Part shown: piece after piece, positions 32,843-41,880 of the stretch
Position numbering within the stretch: position 1 is the stretch's first letter
How the letters are laid out: each line of letters starts with the position of its first letter
Notes under the pieces: generated by a model
What the model was told of the DNA's origin: nothing
Databases searched by the model: none
What the model saw: the letters and a program-made list of their open reading frames with translations, nothing else
Position numbers and translations under genes: made by a program
From: RGIG1995 sp045587445
GTDB lineage: Bacteria; Bacillota; Clostridia; Oscillospirales; CAG-272
Direction of reading: 5' to 3'
DNA: 64,000 nucleotides
Assembly (NCBI GenBank): GCA_045587445.1
Contig: JAZNCH010000069.1
Coordinates: 1 to 64,000, forward strand

Positions 32843-33488
32843 ACTTCATCATATAACCTTTGCCTCTGATAGTGTAAATCATCTTTACACCGAGGTTATT
32901 GTCAAGTTTTTTGCGTAGATAGTTTATATATACGTTATCTGCGTTGTTTTTTGTGTCGTAGTCTTCTCCCCAAATCGTATCAATAACCTTTTGGCGTGGA
33001 ACTATATGACCTTTGTTTTTATAGAGAAGCGAGAGCAGAGCAAATTCTTTTGGGGAAAATTTAATGCTTCTTCCGTCTACAGTTACATTCTTCGTAAATG
33101 GGTCAAGCTCCATATTAACCGCAGATTTCGCGTGATTAACAGTCATTCCAACAGCTCTTTTTACGTCAAATTTGTCGCCAACAAGCTTTATAAGCTCCGT
33201 AACTCTGAACGGCCTTTCAAAAAAGGCTATTACATTTTCAAAATCAATATCTATTGCAGTTTTACCGAACACGACAAAAGGAAGTTGAATTTTACTTACA
33301 AACGACAAGTCGCTCGAATAGTATTCGGCATCAAATACAACAAGACTTGCAGTATCTGCAATAAGCTTCAATGCGGGGGAATTGAGTGGTTCGGTAATGC
33401 TCTTTACCTTTAGCCCTATCCCGACAAATTCAAGCTCAAGCATACGCACAAATCTTTTATCACAGCTTATTAAACAAATATCGTTCAT
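32841..33488 (-). CDS. Atypical OmpR/PhoB-type response regulator
   Basis: A 215-residue protein. The N-terminal receiver-like domain (1-105) is divergent: the acidic pair is reduced to CD at 9-10, an Asp remains at position 53 (VVFD), and the conserved KPF motif reads ERPF near 91. Residues 120-215 are a clear winged-helix DNA-binding domain (SPKEFALLSLLYKNKG, KVIDTIWGEDYD, VYINYLRKKLD, IRGKGYMM). No histidine kinase is adjacent. Instead its ATG overlaps by 4 bases the stop of a membrane-protein gene. It may work without phosphorylation or receive input from that protein. Targets are unknown. Confidence 0.82.
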   Translation of the reverse strand: MNDICLISCDKRFVRMLELEFVGIGLKVKSITEPLNSPALKLIADTASLVVFDAEYYSSDLSFVSKIQLPFVVFGKTAIDIDFENVIAFFERPFRVTELIKLVGDKFDVKRAVGMTVNHAKSAVNMELDPFTKNVTVDGRSIKFSPKEFALLSLLYKNKGHIVPRQKVIDTIWGEDYDTKNNADNVYINYLRKKLDNNLGVKMIYTIRGKGYMMK

Positions 33489-34264
33489 TTCTTGGTTTCC
33501 AAATTAAATTGTCTCCAACGAGTGTCAAGCCACTTTGCAGTAGCCCACATTACGCTATATCCTGCAACGGTTTTAATAAGCCAGCTTACGTAGGGGGTAA
33601 TGAGATATACAATTTCTGTAGAGTTGAGGTCGCTTGCGCCGTATGATACTACGTCAACAATTGTATCGATTATGCATGACGAAAGGAGAAATGCCGATAT
33701 GAGTACAACTATCCAAGCAGATATGGCAATAAGGGGATTCTTTGCAGAAAAGAAAGCTTTTACCGTAATATTGGTGTTGTTTTCATCAAGATATTTGGAG
33801 CGCAGAAAACAAGCGAGGAAGAGTGCGCCGACAAGAAGCATAACGTCTACAACGGCATTAGTTAAGCAAGTAACCAAGTTGCCTACAAAAGATGCGGCGA
33901 GATTTTCCGTGACGATAGCACCTATTACGAGATAAGACGAATAAATGATAGCAATTCTCAAAAAGCAGAAGCCGATAATTTTTTTGCTTTTCTCATAGCC
34001 GAACCGAATAATCGAATTAAGCAAAACGGCATAGACAAAAAACAAACCGACGAGATTCAGAGCGGTTATAAATCCGCCTAAAAAGTTAGCTACGCCCACA
34101 AGGAGTATATCGCCCGATATAAACGACAAAATCAGCGAAAGAACAAAGTTGCTTATCAAAGGGAGTATAACGCAGCCGATAAGCGAAAGCAAATTCAAAT
34201 GCTTCGTAAATAAAGACACAGCGTTATTTCCTACGGGGGTAACTCTTTTTTTATTAACAGCCAT
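33485..34264 (-). CDS. Polytopic membrane protein, unknown
   Basis: A 259-residue protein with about six hydrophobic segments (around 25-50, 55-78, 83-105, 112-132, 150-170 and 190-220, with a final one near 230). I recognise no domain. Its stop overlaps the start of the atypical response regulator (ATGA), so the pair is translationally coupled and probably functionally linked, perhaps as membrane sensor and regulator. It lies 16 bases downstream of metA on the same strand. Confidence 0.7.
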   Translation of the reverse strand: MAVNKKRVTPVGNNAVSLFTKHLNLLSLIGCVILPLISNFVLSLILSFISGDILLVGVANFLGGFITALNLVGLFFVYAVLLNSIIRFGYEKSKKIIGFCFLRIAIIYSSYLVIGAIVTENLAASFVGNLVTCLTNAVVDVMLLVGALFLACFLRSKYLDENNTNITVKAFFSAKNPLIAISAWIVVLISAFLLSSCIIDTIVDVVSYGASDLNSTEIVYLITPYVSWLIKTVAGYSVMWATAKWLDTRWRQFNLETKK

Positions 34265-34280
34265 AGTAAATACCTCTTTT

Positions 34281-35201
34281 TTATTTTATTTCGTTCAAAT
34301 CGTAAGGTGTAAGCTGATATACACAGTAGTTAAGCCAATTCGCAAAGAGCAGGTGAGCGTGACCTCTCCAAGTGTTTAACGGTTTTTTAGTGGGGTCATC
34401 ATTGGGGAAGTAGTTGTAGGGAACTTGAATATCAATTCCCTTGTTTACGTCTCTGAAATATTCTTTTGAAAGAGTGTCGTAGTCATATTCAAGATGACCT
34501 GTTGCAAAGAATCTTCTCATAGACTTGTCGGCAATGAGGAAGAGTCCCGATTTGTCCGACTCTGCTAGAACTTCGAGGTTTTTATTGTTGCGTACAAGCT
34601 CTGCATCAATATCGGTATGTCTTGAATGAGGCGCGTTAAATACCTCATCGAAACCGCGAAGCAAAGGATGCGAGGGATTGTTTATCGTATGAGGGAATAT
34701 GCCAAACATTTTTTGGGGTAATGGATGCTTCGGAATACCGTAATGGTAGTACAGTGCTGCCTGTGCCGCCCAACATATATGAAGAGTGGAATAAACGTGT
34801 GTTTTTGACCATTCCATTATCTTACAAAGCTCATCCCAATATCCTACCTCGGAAAAATCGAGTATTTCAACCGGTGCACCTGTTATTATAAGTCCGTCAA
34901 ACTTCTCGTTCATAACATCTGCGCAGCTTGTGTAGAAATGGTGCATATGTTCCTCGGAAGTGTGCTTTGGCTTGTGAGCCGTCGAAGGATAGAGAAGAGT
35001 AAGCTCTACCTGCAAAGACGTATTGGAAAGCAGTCTTATAAGCTGTGTTTCGGTAACTATCTTTGTAGGCATAAGATTGAGTATGGCTATTTTAAGAGGA
35101 CGGATATCCTGGTGAATAGCGCGGTTTTCGTCCATAACGAATATATTTTCATTTTCAAGGATTTCTATTGCGGGAAGTCCCGATTGCACCTTGATTGGCA
35201 T
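34281..35201 (-). CDS. metAA: Homoserine O-acetyltransferase (MetA type)
   Basis: A 306-residue MetA-family enzyme in methionine synthesis that acylates homoserine. Signatures are ILNLMPTKIVTETQ near residue 40, GAPVEILDFSEVGYW near 108, HICWAAQAALYYHYG with the catalytic Cys near 142, and ATGHLEYDYDT with the catalytic His/Glu near 235. The Glu in GAPVE occupies the position where acetyl-CoA-using enzymes have Glu and succinyl-CoA-using ones have Gly, so acetyl transfer is expected. Two genes follow with short gaps. No SAM-box or other recognisable leader is seen in the 90 bases upstream. Confidence 0.93.
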   Translation of the reverse strand: MPIKVQSGLPAIEILENENIFVMDENRAIHQDIRPLKIAILNLMPTKIVTETQLIRLLSNTSLQVELTLLYPSTAHKPKHTSEEHMHHFYTSCADVMNEKFDGLIITGAPVEILDFSEVGYWDELCKIMEWSKTHVYSTLHICWAAQAALYYHYGIPKHPLPQKMFGIFPHTINNPSHPLLRGFDEVFNAPHSRHTDIDAELVRNNKNLEVLAESDKSGLFLIADKSMRRFFATGHLEYDYDTLSKEYFRDVNKGIDIQVPYNYFPNDDPTKKPLNTWRGHAHLLFANWLNYCVYQLTPYDLNEIK

Positions 35202-35294
35202 AATATCACCTCTTTGAGTAAAAGATTTGCTATTAAACCATTATATCAGTATTTTTCAACTATATCAAGAGTTTTCTTGAAAATAAATGTGTAA

Positions 35295-35445
35295 CGATTA
35301 GTCAGGGCATCGCCCTGAAACCTGACAAAAGCCCTCTCAGTCGCCGTTCAGCGACAGCTCCCCCAATGGTAAGGCTTTGGATTCGCACAAACCAGAGAGG
35401 TAAAGTTTTTGAAGGGATGGAAACTTTTTATCAAAAAGTTTCCAT
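35295..35445. repeat. Mosaic interspersed repeat modules
   Basis: Part of the 310-base gap between the E1 and metA genes. It contains TCAGGGCATCGCCCTGA (35302-35318), a 'ccctctcagtcgccgttcagcgacag' type block at 35332, the CAAACCAGAGAGG block near 35388 (inverse of about 948-960) and GGAAACTTTTTATCAAAAAGTTTCC at 35419-35443. No ORF. The remaining bases 35202-35294 are plain A/T-rich upstream sequence of metA. Confidence 0.5.
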
Positions 35446-35482
35446 AGAAAAAATCCCGAGAGATTTTTAAGTCTCTCGGGAT
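35446..35482 (-). terminator. Terminator of the 2-oxoacid dehydrogenase operon
   Basis: An 11-bp stem (ATCCCGAGAGA / TCTCTCGGGAT), followed on the minus strand by a T-tract (ATTTTTTC), 30 bases after the E1 stop. Confidence 0.85.
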
Positions 35483-35511
35483 AAGTTTTTGTTTTATCTT
35501 AAATATTAAGA

Positions 35512-37995
35512 TTAAACACCCTTCTTATATCTTTCGATCTTTTCTACATCGCTGAAGTTATGCTTTGCAACATAGCCGGGGATAGGCATAATCTTTTCGT
35601 GAATGCAGTCAATAATTGTATCGGGATAGGGGAAGAATGCTGTTTCGAGCTCATGCGCGGGAGTGATCCAGTTACGTGAACCGAGAGCAATTGCGGGAGC
35701 ATCGAGGTAATCAAATGCGAGTTCGGAGATATTAGCAGCCATATCTTTCATAATAGAGCCGCGTTCTACAGCGTCGCCGACGATAACGATCTTACCTGTC
35801 TTCTTAACAGATTCGATAACCTTTGTGTAATCGAAAGGAACGATTGAACGTGTATCGATAACTTCTGCAGAAATACCGTACTTTTCTTCGAGAATCTTTG
35901 CAGCCTCGAGTGCGCGGTAAAGAACTGCACCGATAGTAAGAATTGTGATGTCCTTACCTTCTTTCTTAACGTCGGGATCGCCCATTGTGATTTCATAAGT
36001 GCCTTCGGGAACGCCGTCTGCGAGGAATTCTTCGCCCTTGTCGTAAATTCTCTGCGATTCAAAGAATACAACGGGGTCAGTTCCTTCGAGAGCTGCAGTC
36101 ATAAGACCCTTAGCATCTGCGGGAGTAGAGGGGAATACAACCTTAAGACCGGGAATGTGAGCAGCGAGAGCTGTCCAGTCCTGAGAGTGCTGTGCACCGT
36201 ACTTCGAACCAACGGAAACACGGAGAACGATAGGCATCTTGAGGATACCTGCAGACATTGACTGCCACTTAGCCATCTGGTTAAAGATTTCGTCGCCTGC
36301 GCAACCCATAAAGTCAGCGTACATAAGTTCAACGATAGCACGGCCGCCGCACATTGCGTAACCAACTGCCGAACCAACGATTGCAGACTCGGAAATGGGG
36401 GCGTTGAAGAATCTGTGATAAGGAATAGCTTCGGTCATCTTCTTGTATACACCGAACGCACCGCCCCAGTCTCTGTTATCTTCACCGTAAGCGATGAGAG
36501 TGGGATCGTCATAGAACTTGTCGATAATCGGCTCAGCGAGACCGTCTCTGATGTTGTACATCTTCATCTTGGAAACGGGTTTGCCGTTTGCGTCTTTAGC
36601 GGTACGGATCTTACCCTTAATTTCCTTAACACGAGGACATTCTTCCTTGGGAACAAGCATTTCTGCTTCTCTTGAAGGATCCATGCTCTTAACCTTTTCG
36701 TTAGAGAACATAATGGAAGAAATAGCTTCGGGGTTCTTTGTAAGGTCCATACGAGGAGAAATTTCATCGTTGATAGCGAGCTTCATGATAGCTGTCATAC
36801 GGTTGATGATGTCTTCATCAATAGCTGCAAATTCAGCTTCTGTAGCAACCTTGCCCTTAATCATCTTAGCTTTGTAAGCTGCGATAGGATCTGCTGCAAT
36901 CCATGCGTCGATTTCTTCCTGAGTTCTGTATGTTGAAGAGTCGGAAGGAGAGTGGCCGGAAACACGGTATGTTACAACGTCGAGGAGTGCGGGACCCTTA
37001 CCTGCGAGAAGGAGCTCTTTCTTTCTGGAAACAGCGTCAATAACTGCGAAAGGATCATAACCGTTTACTCTTTCAGCGTGCATCATATCGGGGTTGAAGC
37101 CTGCACCAAGACGTGCAGCCATATCGTAACCCATTGTTTCGCCTCTGGTCTGACCGCCCATACCATAGCTATTGTTGAATACGTTGAAGAGGATGGGGAG
37201 TCCACCGTCGGGATACTTGCCGTCCATACCCCAGAGCTTTGTAATCTGGTCCATAGAAGCAAAGTTGAAGGATTCGAGAACGGGACCACGTCCGAGAGCA
37301 CCGTCGCCGGAGTTAGCGATAACGATACCGGGCTTGTGGTTAGCTCTCTTATAAAGAGCAGCACCGAGAGCGATAGGTCCGGAACCACCAACGATAGCGT
37401 TGTTAGGCATAAGACCGAAAGGAATGAAGAATGCGTGCATAGAACCGCCGAGACCCTTATTAAAGCCTGTTGTTCTTGCGAAGATTTCAGCCAATGCACC
37501 GTAAAGAATAAAGTTCTTTGCAAGTTCCTTTATATCGGAAGTGGGCATGTGCTTTTCAACGATAGAGAGAAGTGTACCGCCAAGGAATTCCTTCATAATG
37601 TCGTAAACTTCTTTTTCATCGAGCTTGTGAATAGAAGACAAGCTCTTTGCAATGATTTCGCCGTGGCTTCTGTGAGAACCGAAGGAGAAGTCATTCATAT
37701 CGAGTGCGTAAGCTTCACCAACTGCGGATGCTTCCTGACCGATGGAAAGGTGAGCAGGTCCGGGGTTGTTGTACTCAACGCCGTTGTATGCAGACTTTGT
37801 CTTAACTTCGTTAAGCATTGTCTCAAATTCACGAATAACGCGCATATCGTGATAAATACGCATCATATCGTCTTTAGTGTAGATTTTCTTTTCTTCTGCG
37901 AGTGTTTTCTTGTACTGGCAGACGGGAATGTCCTTGAAGCTGATAAATCCGGGTTCAAAGACTTTCTTAGGGTCGACATATTGACTCTTAGGCAT
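35512..37995 (-). CDS. 2-oxoacid dehydrogenase E1, fused alpha and beta chains
   Basis: An 827-residue fusion. Residues 45-410 are the E1 alpha TPP-binding chain (PGPAHLSIGQEASAVG, GFNKGLGGSMHAF, NSGDGALGRGPVLE ... FNVFNNSYGMGGQT, HSPSDSSTYR). Residues 480-827 are the E1 beta chain (YGEDNRDWGGAFGVYK, FNAPISESAIVGSAVGYA, GGRAIVELMYADFMG, RVSVGSKYGAQHSQDW, VIDTRSIVPFD). The complex oxidatively decarboxylates pyruvate or a branched 2-oxoacid. Which one is not clear from sequence; acetoin cleavage is a third option. It is the last gene of a minus-strand operon with E2 and E3. A repeat-bearing 184-base gap separates it from E3. Codon choice is strongly biased, suggesting high expression. Confidence 0.88.
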   Translation of the reverse strand: MPKSQYVDPKKVFEPGFISFKDIPVCQYKKTLAEEKKIYTKDDMMRIYHDMRVIREFETMLNEVKTKSAYNGVEYNNPGPAHLSIGQEASAVGEAYALDMNDFSFGSHRSHGEIIAKSLSSIHKLDEKEVYDIMKEFLGGTLLSIVEKHMPTSDIKELAKNFILYGALAEIFARTTGFNKGLGGSMHAFFIPFGLMPNNAIVGGSGPIALGAALYKRANHKPGIVIANSGDGALGRGPVLESFNFASMDQITKLWGMDGKYPDGGLPILFNVFNNSYGMGGQTRGETMGYDMAARLGAGFNPDMMHAERVNGYDPFAVIDAVSRKKELLLAGKGPALLDVVTYRVSGHSPSDSSTYRTQEEIDAWIAADPIAAYKAKMIKGKVATEAEFAAIDEDIINRMTAIMKLAINDEISPRMDLTKNPEAISSIMFSNEKVKSMDPSREAEMLVPKEECPRVKEIKGKIRTAKDANGKPVSKMKMYNIRDGLAEPIIDKFYDDPTLIAYGEDNRDWGGAFGVYKKMTEAIPYHRFFNAPISESAIVGSAVGYAMCGGRAIVELMYADFMGCAGDEIFNQMAKWQSMSAGILKMPIVLRVSVGSKYGAQHSQDWTALAAHIPGLKVVFPSTPADAKGLMTAALEGTDPVVFFESQRIYDKGEEFLADGVPEGTYEITMGDPDVKKEGKDITILTIGAVLYRALEAAKILEEKYGISAEVIDTRSIVPFDYTKVIESVKKTGKIVIVGDAVERGSIMKDMAANISELAFDYLDAPAIALGSRNWITPAHELETAFFPYPDTIIDCIHEKIMPIPGYVAKHNFSDVEKIERYKKGV

Positions 37996-38035
37996 AGTTT
38001 TTATCTCCTTTTTAGATTTTATATTAATTTTAAAT

Positions 38036-38165
38036 TTTTCTTGTTTTCGGGAGGGGAAACCCCTCCCCTACAAATTACTACACAATTTAAGTAAAGTTTT
38101 TGAAGATTTTTAAGAAACTTTTTTCAAAAAGTTTCTTAAAGCAGGGTTCGGGGCAGCAGCCCCGA
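38036..38165. repeat. Repeat hairpins inside the E3-E1 gap
   Basis: Within the 184-base space between the E3 stop and the E1 start: GGGAGGGGAAACCCCTCCC at 38049-38067 (close to the block at about 20470), AAGAAACTTTTTTCAAAAAGTTTCTT near 38112-38137, and GGGGCAGCAGCCCC near 38150. These are the same module types as in other gaps. Here they sit inside an operon and may act as an mRNA processing or stability element. Confidence 0.5.
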
Positions 38166-38179
38166 CTGCCTGTAACTTC

Positions 38180-39541
38180 TTATATCTGGAAGAGACCTTC
38201 TCTGATAACTTCGCAAACTGTAGGATGCGGGAATACCATCTTATGAACGTCTTCGACACGCATTTCGTTTTCTACCATCATAGCAGCACCGTAAATAATC
38301 TCGGAAGCATAAGTACCTATCATATGAACGCCGAGGATAGTGCGGTGGTTCTTGTCGATGATAATCTTAACGATACCGTCGCCGCCTTCGTTTTCAGCAA
38401 TATATCTACCGGAATAACGGAGAGTATAGCTTTCAACCTTTGCATCAAGACCCTTAGCCTTAACAGTTTCGGATGTTTCACCTACACTTGCAACTTCGGG
38501 GTTGGTGTAAATAACAGCGGGGATAGCGTTGTAGTTAACCTTGTCTTTCTTGCCGAGAATATTGTTTATGCAAACTTCGCCTTCGCGGTAAGCTGTATGA
38601 GCGAGCATTGACTTGCCGTTTATATCTCCTGCAGCCCAAACGCCGGGAACGTTAGTTTTGCCGTCTTCGCCTGTAACGATAGCACCTCTTTCGGTAAGAA
38701 CGCCAATGTTTTCAAGTCCGAGACCTGCAGTAGAGGGGCGTCTGCCGATAGAAACGAGAACGCAGTCAGCCTTAACTGTCTTAGCTTCGCCGTTTATTTC
38801 ATAGTTAACGCAGTCAGCACCTACTGAAGTAACCTTTGCGGAAAGGAGGAATTCAACGCCTTTCTTCTTATAATTCTTAAGAAGAAGAGCTGATATTTCG
38901 CCGTCTGTAGGACCTGCGATGTGATCGAGCATTTCGATAACCTTAACGTTTGAACCGATAGAGTTGAAGTAACTTGCCATTTCAAGACCGATAACACCGC
39001 CGCCGATTACTACAAGTTCCTTCGGAACTGTAGTCATATCGAGAATCTCGCGGTTAGTTTTTGCAAAACCGGAAGCAACTGCTTCTCTAAGACCGGGAAT
39101 GGGGGGAACTGCAGCTTCAGAACCTGCACAGATGAGAAGCTGTTTACCTGTGTATTCCTTGTCGCCTGCCTTAACAACAAAGCCTTCGGCATTTTTTTCT
39201 TTTATTTCTGCAAGTTCTTTTACAACTTCAACGCCTGCTCTCTTCATAGTACCTTCGATACCGGAAACGAGAGTCTTTACAACCTTGCCTTTTCTTTCAA
39301 CAACTTTTGCGTGGTCGATAGATGCACCGTCAAACTTAACGCCGTAAGCATCACTGTGCTTTGCGTAATCGTAAATCTTTGCAGAGTAGAGGAGTGTTTT
39401 TGTGGGGATACAACCCTCGTTGAGACAAACACCGCCCATTGCGCGTTTTTCTATAACGAGTGTTTTAAGACCGCCGTGAGCGGCTTTTTCGGCTGCGTTA
39501 TAACCTGCGGGTCCGCCACCGATTACAATAAGATCGTACAT
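38180..39541 (-). CDS. lpdA: Dihydrolipoamide dehydrogenase (E3)
   Basis: A 453-residue flavoprotein. The N-terminal FAD motif is VIGGGPAGYNAAEKAA at residue 6, the redox disulfide is GGVCLNEGCIPTKTLL near 36-51, the NAD motif is VIGGGVIGLEMASYF near 175, the second FAD segment is GVWAAGDINGKSMLAH near 295, and the C-terminal catalytic base is HPTVCEVI with His-Pro near 442. It reoxidises the lipoyl groups of E2 with NAD+. It lies between E2 and E1 in one operon, 31 bases after E2. Confidence 0.95.
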   Translation of the reverse strand: MYDLIVIGGGPAGYNAAEKAAHGGLKTLVIEKRAMGGVCLNEGCIPTKTLLYSAKIYDYAKHSDAYGVKFDGASIDHAKVVERKGKVVKTLVSGIEGTMKRAGVEVVKELAEIKEKNAEGFVVKAGDKEYTGKQLLICAGSEAAVPPIPGLREAVASGFAKTNREILDMTTVPKELVVIGGGVIGLEMASYFNSIGSNVKVIEMLDHIAGPTDGEISALLLKNYKKKGVEFLLSAKVTSVGADCVNYEINGEAKTVKADCVLVSIGRRPSTAGLGLENIGVLTERGAIVTGEDGKTNVPGVWAAGDINGKSMLAHTAYREGEVCINNILGKKDKVNYNAIPAVIYTNPEVASVGETSETVKAKGLDAKVESYTLRYSGRYIAENEGGDGIVKIIIDKNHRTILGVHMIGTYASEIIYGAAMMVENEMRVEDVHKMVFPHPTVCEVIREGLFQI

Positions 39542-39572
39542 TTATAATACTTCCTTTCTTATATAGGATAAC

Positions 39573-40883
39573 TTATTTAGCCATAAGAAGGTTAAAGTTT
39601 TCGAGGTTTGTGCAAAGTTCTTTGAGGAATCTTGCAGCGGGAGCTCCGTCAAGTGCTCTGTGGTCGAACGTGAGTGAAAGACCCATAGCGTCGTAGAATA
39701 CGTCCTGACCGTTTACCTGTTTTACGCGGCGGGTAATGTTACATACGCCGAGGATACAAGTCTGGGGTGGATTGATAACGGGAGTGAAGCTTTCAACGCC
39801 CATAGCTCCGAGGTTGGTAACTGTAAATGTACCGCCGGAAAGGAGGTCGGGGCTGATAGAACCGCCCTGAGCAGCCTTGATAACTGTCTTAGCGTTTGCG
39901 GAAAGCTCGTTAAGGCTCATCTTGTCAGCGTTGAATACTGTAGGAACGAGGAGACCTCTTTCTGTGTCAACAGCGATACCGAGGTTAACGTTGTTAAAGA
40001 ATCTCATCTTATCGCCGAGGAAGTGAGCGTTGCAATCTTTGTGGTTCTTCAATGTCTTTGCAACTGCAAAGAGTACCATATCGTTGAATGTGATATTGTT
40101 AAGCCCCATAGCTTCTGCATTCTTTTTAAGAAGCGCACGGTATTCCATAAGCTGTGTTGCATCGAAAGAAGCGTTGAGTGTAAGCTGAGCCATAGAAGAA
40201 AGGGACTCGTGCATAGACTTTGCAATAACCTTTCTTACGTTGGAAAGCTTCACGTCTTCGTACTCTGCAACAGGAGCGGCGGGAGCAACTGCGGTAGCAG
40301 GAGCTTCTGCAGCTTTTGCGGAAGGAGCAACACCTGTCTTCATAAATGTTTCATATTGTTCGGGTGTAAGTCTCTGACCGTTGTCGAGGAGTCTGTTTAC
40401 GTCTCTTTCAATGATTCTGCCGTTGGGGCCTGTAGGAGTAGCCTGAGAAAGATCTGCGTAAGTCTTGTTTGCAAGATTCTTCGCGCGGGGGCTGATTTTC
40501 ATCATGCCGTCTTTGTCAGCACTTTCGGTTGCAACAACAAATTCTTCTTTCTTAGCTTCTTCTTTCTTTTCTTCTGCGGGAGCAGCAGCTTCAGCAGGTG
40601 CAGCTTCAGCAGTAGCCTTAGGCATAAGAGCGCTTATATCTTCGCCTTCGTTACCGATAATGCATACGGGGTCAAGGCAAGGAACGTCATCGCCTTCTTC
40701 TGCAAAAACTTCGAGAAGAGTACCTGAAACTGTTGCGGGCTCATCAAAAGATGATTTGTCTGTTTCGTAAGAGAATAGTACGTCGCCTTCAGCAATCGCA
40801 TCTCCCTTTTTCTTTTTCCATTCGGTAATGACGCAGCTTTCGACGGATTGTCCTTGGCGCGGCATTATAACTAATGTTGCCAT
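39573..40883 (-). CDS. Dihydrolipoamide acyltransferase (E2)
   Basis: A 436-residue E2. Residues 1-78 are the lipoyl domain with the modified Lys in YETDKSSFDEPA near 43. An Ala/Glu/Lys linker follows (about 85-115). The peripheral-subunit-binding domain is at about 125-165 (SPRAKNLANK, GRIIERDVNRLL). A second Ala/Pro linker precedes the catalytic domain (about 200-436), which has the acyltransferase motif TFDHRALDGAPAARF near the end. It forms the core of the complex with the adjacent E1 and E3. Acyl specificity is not readable. GGAGG precedes the ATG. Confidence 0.93.
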   Translation of the reverse strand: MATLVIMPRQGQSVESCVITEWKKKKGDAIAEGDVLFSYETDKSSFDEPATVSGTLLEVFAEEGDDVPCLDPVCIIGNEGEDISALMPKATAEAAPAEAAAPAEEKKEEAKKEEFVVATESADKDGMMKISPRAKNLANKTYADLSQATPTGPNGRIIERDVNRLLDNGQRLTPEQYETFMKTGVAPSAKAAEAPATAVAPAAPVAEYEDVKLSNVRKVIAKSMHESLSSMAQLTLNASFDATQLMEYRALLKKNAEAMGLNNITFNDMVLFAVAKTLKNHKDCNAHFLGDKMRFFNNVNLGIAVDTERGLLVPTVFNADKMSLNELSANAKTVIKAAQGGSISPDLLSGGTFTVTNLGAMGVESFTPVINPPQTCILGVCNITRRVKQVNGQDVFYDAMGLSLTFDHRALDGAPAARFLKELCTNLENFNLLMAK

Positions 40884-40922
40884 AAGTTTTTACCTCCAAA
40901 ATATTTTATATGTTAATTAATT

Positions 40923-41687
40923 TTATGCTCGAATTATTTGTACGTCGTTTTTTGCGGCAATTTTTTCGATGTCTATAGGAAGGTTGCCGTTTGTAATAAT
41001 CGCGGAAACGTTTTCCAAAGCGCAGAACGTATATGGCAAACTCTTGTCAAGTTTTGACGTGTCAAGGAGAACAATAATCTTTCTTGCCTTTTCAACTATC
41101 ATCTTTTTCAATTCACATTCGCTGTAGTTACCGCAAGTAAGTCCCGTTTGCGCGTCTGCTCCCGAAGGGACAATAAACGCAATGTCGATATTAATATCTT
41201 CAAGGAAACGCAAAGCCTGTGTTCCCGAAACGGATATGTTATCTCTGTTGAGCATACCGCCTACGAGATTAACCAAGGTTTGCTTTTTGTTGAGTAACTC
41301 AATAGCGATATTGGGACCGGTAGTTGTTATGGTGAGTCTTTCTTCCGGAAGAAGAGCCGCCATTTTCATCATTGTTGTACCTGAGTCAAGGAATATGGAA
41401 CGTCCCGTTTCAAGCAACTCGACAGCTTTTTTTGCAAGAGCCTCTTTTGCGGGAATGTTCTTTTGCATACGGCTGGGAAATTCCTCTTCCATAGAAGTGG
41501 TAATAAATTTCATGGAACGAGCACCGCCTCTGACTTTTATTGCCTCTCCCTGTTGTTCAAAATAGTCTATGTCGCGTCTGATTGTCATACTTGAAACGTC
41601 GGGAAAAAGCTCTATAAGCTCTTTTAAAGAAACAAAAGGCTTCGAATAAAGCATATCTTTAATCGTTTTTCTTCTTTCGGAATGCAT
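40923..41687 (-). CDS. DeoR-family transcriptional regulator
   Basis: A 254-residue regulator. The N-terminal DeoR HTH is at residues 3-58 (RRKTIKDMLYSKPFVSLKEL, SSMTIRRDIDYFEQQGEAIK). Residues 75-235 form the sugar-phosphate-sensor domain (IFLDSGTTMMKMA with the ligand DSGTT motif, VNLVGGMLNRDNISVSG, FIVPSGADAQTGLTCGN). It is the first gene of the E2-E3-E1 operon and has a strong promoter at 41771-41799, so it probably regulates its own operon in response to a phosphorylated metabolite. Confidence 0.9.
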   Translation of the reverse strand: MHSERRKTIKDMLYSKPFVSLKELIELFPDVSSMTIRRDIDYFEQQGEAIKVRGGARSMKFITTSMEEEFPSRMQKNIPAKEALAKKAVELLETGRSIFLDSGTTMMKMAALLPEERLTITTTGPNIAIELLNKKQTLVNLVGGMLNRDNISVSGTQALRFLEDINIDIAFIVPSGADAQTGLTCGNYSECELKKMIVEKARKIIVLLDTSKLDKSLPYTFCALENVSAIITNGNLPIDIEKIAAKNDVQIIRA

Positions 41688-41770
41688 AGTATGTATTCTC
41701 CCTTTATCTTTTTATGAATTATGAGAAAAATTCACATCGAAGATGTTATTTTTAACATTTCGCTATTCTA

Positions 41771-41799
41771 ATTATATTAGAAAGTTTTCAAAATGTCAA
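41771..41799 (-). promoter_or_regulatory. Promoter of the deoR-E2-E3-E1 operon
   Basis: On the minus strand, TTGACA (41794-41799), a 17-base spacer and TATAAT (41771-41776), both consensus. A TTAACATTTC / GATGTTATTTTTAACA region near 41736-41758 follows the start point and could hold an operator. Confidence 0.8.
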
Positions 41800-41880
41800 C
41801 ATGATTATTGCAAAAAAACATTATTACAACTATTTTATTGCATATTTGTATCAATTTTTTTGGAGAATGTTAAAAATATA

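Noticed and set aside
35202..35300. SAM riboswitch or Met T-box before metA
   Set aside because: No SAM-box core, GGTACC box or terminator/antiterminator pair is present upstream of the start.
36952..38094. 380-codon plus-strand ORF opposite the E1 gene
   Set aside because: Antisense shadow of a strongly codon-biased real gene; the product is Cys/His/Val-rich with no domain and no ribosome binding site.
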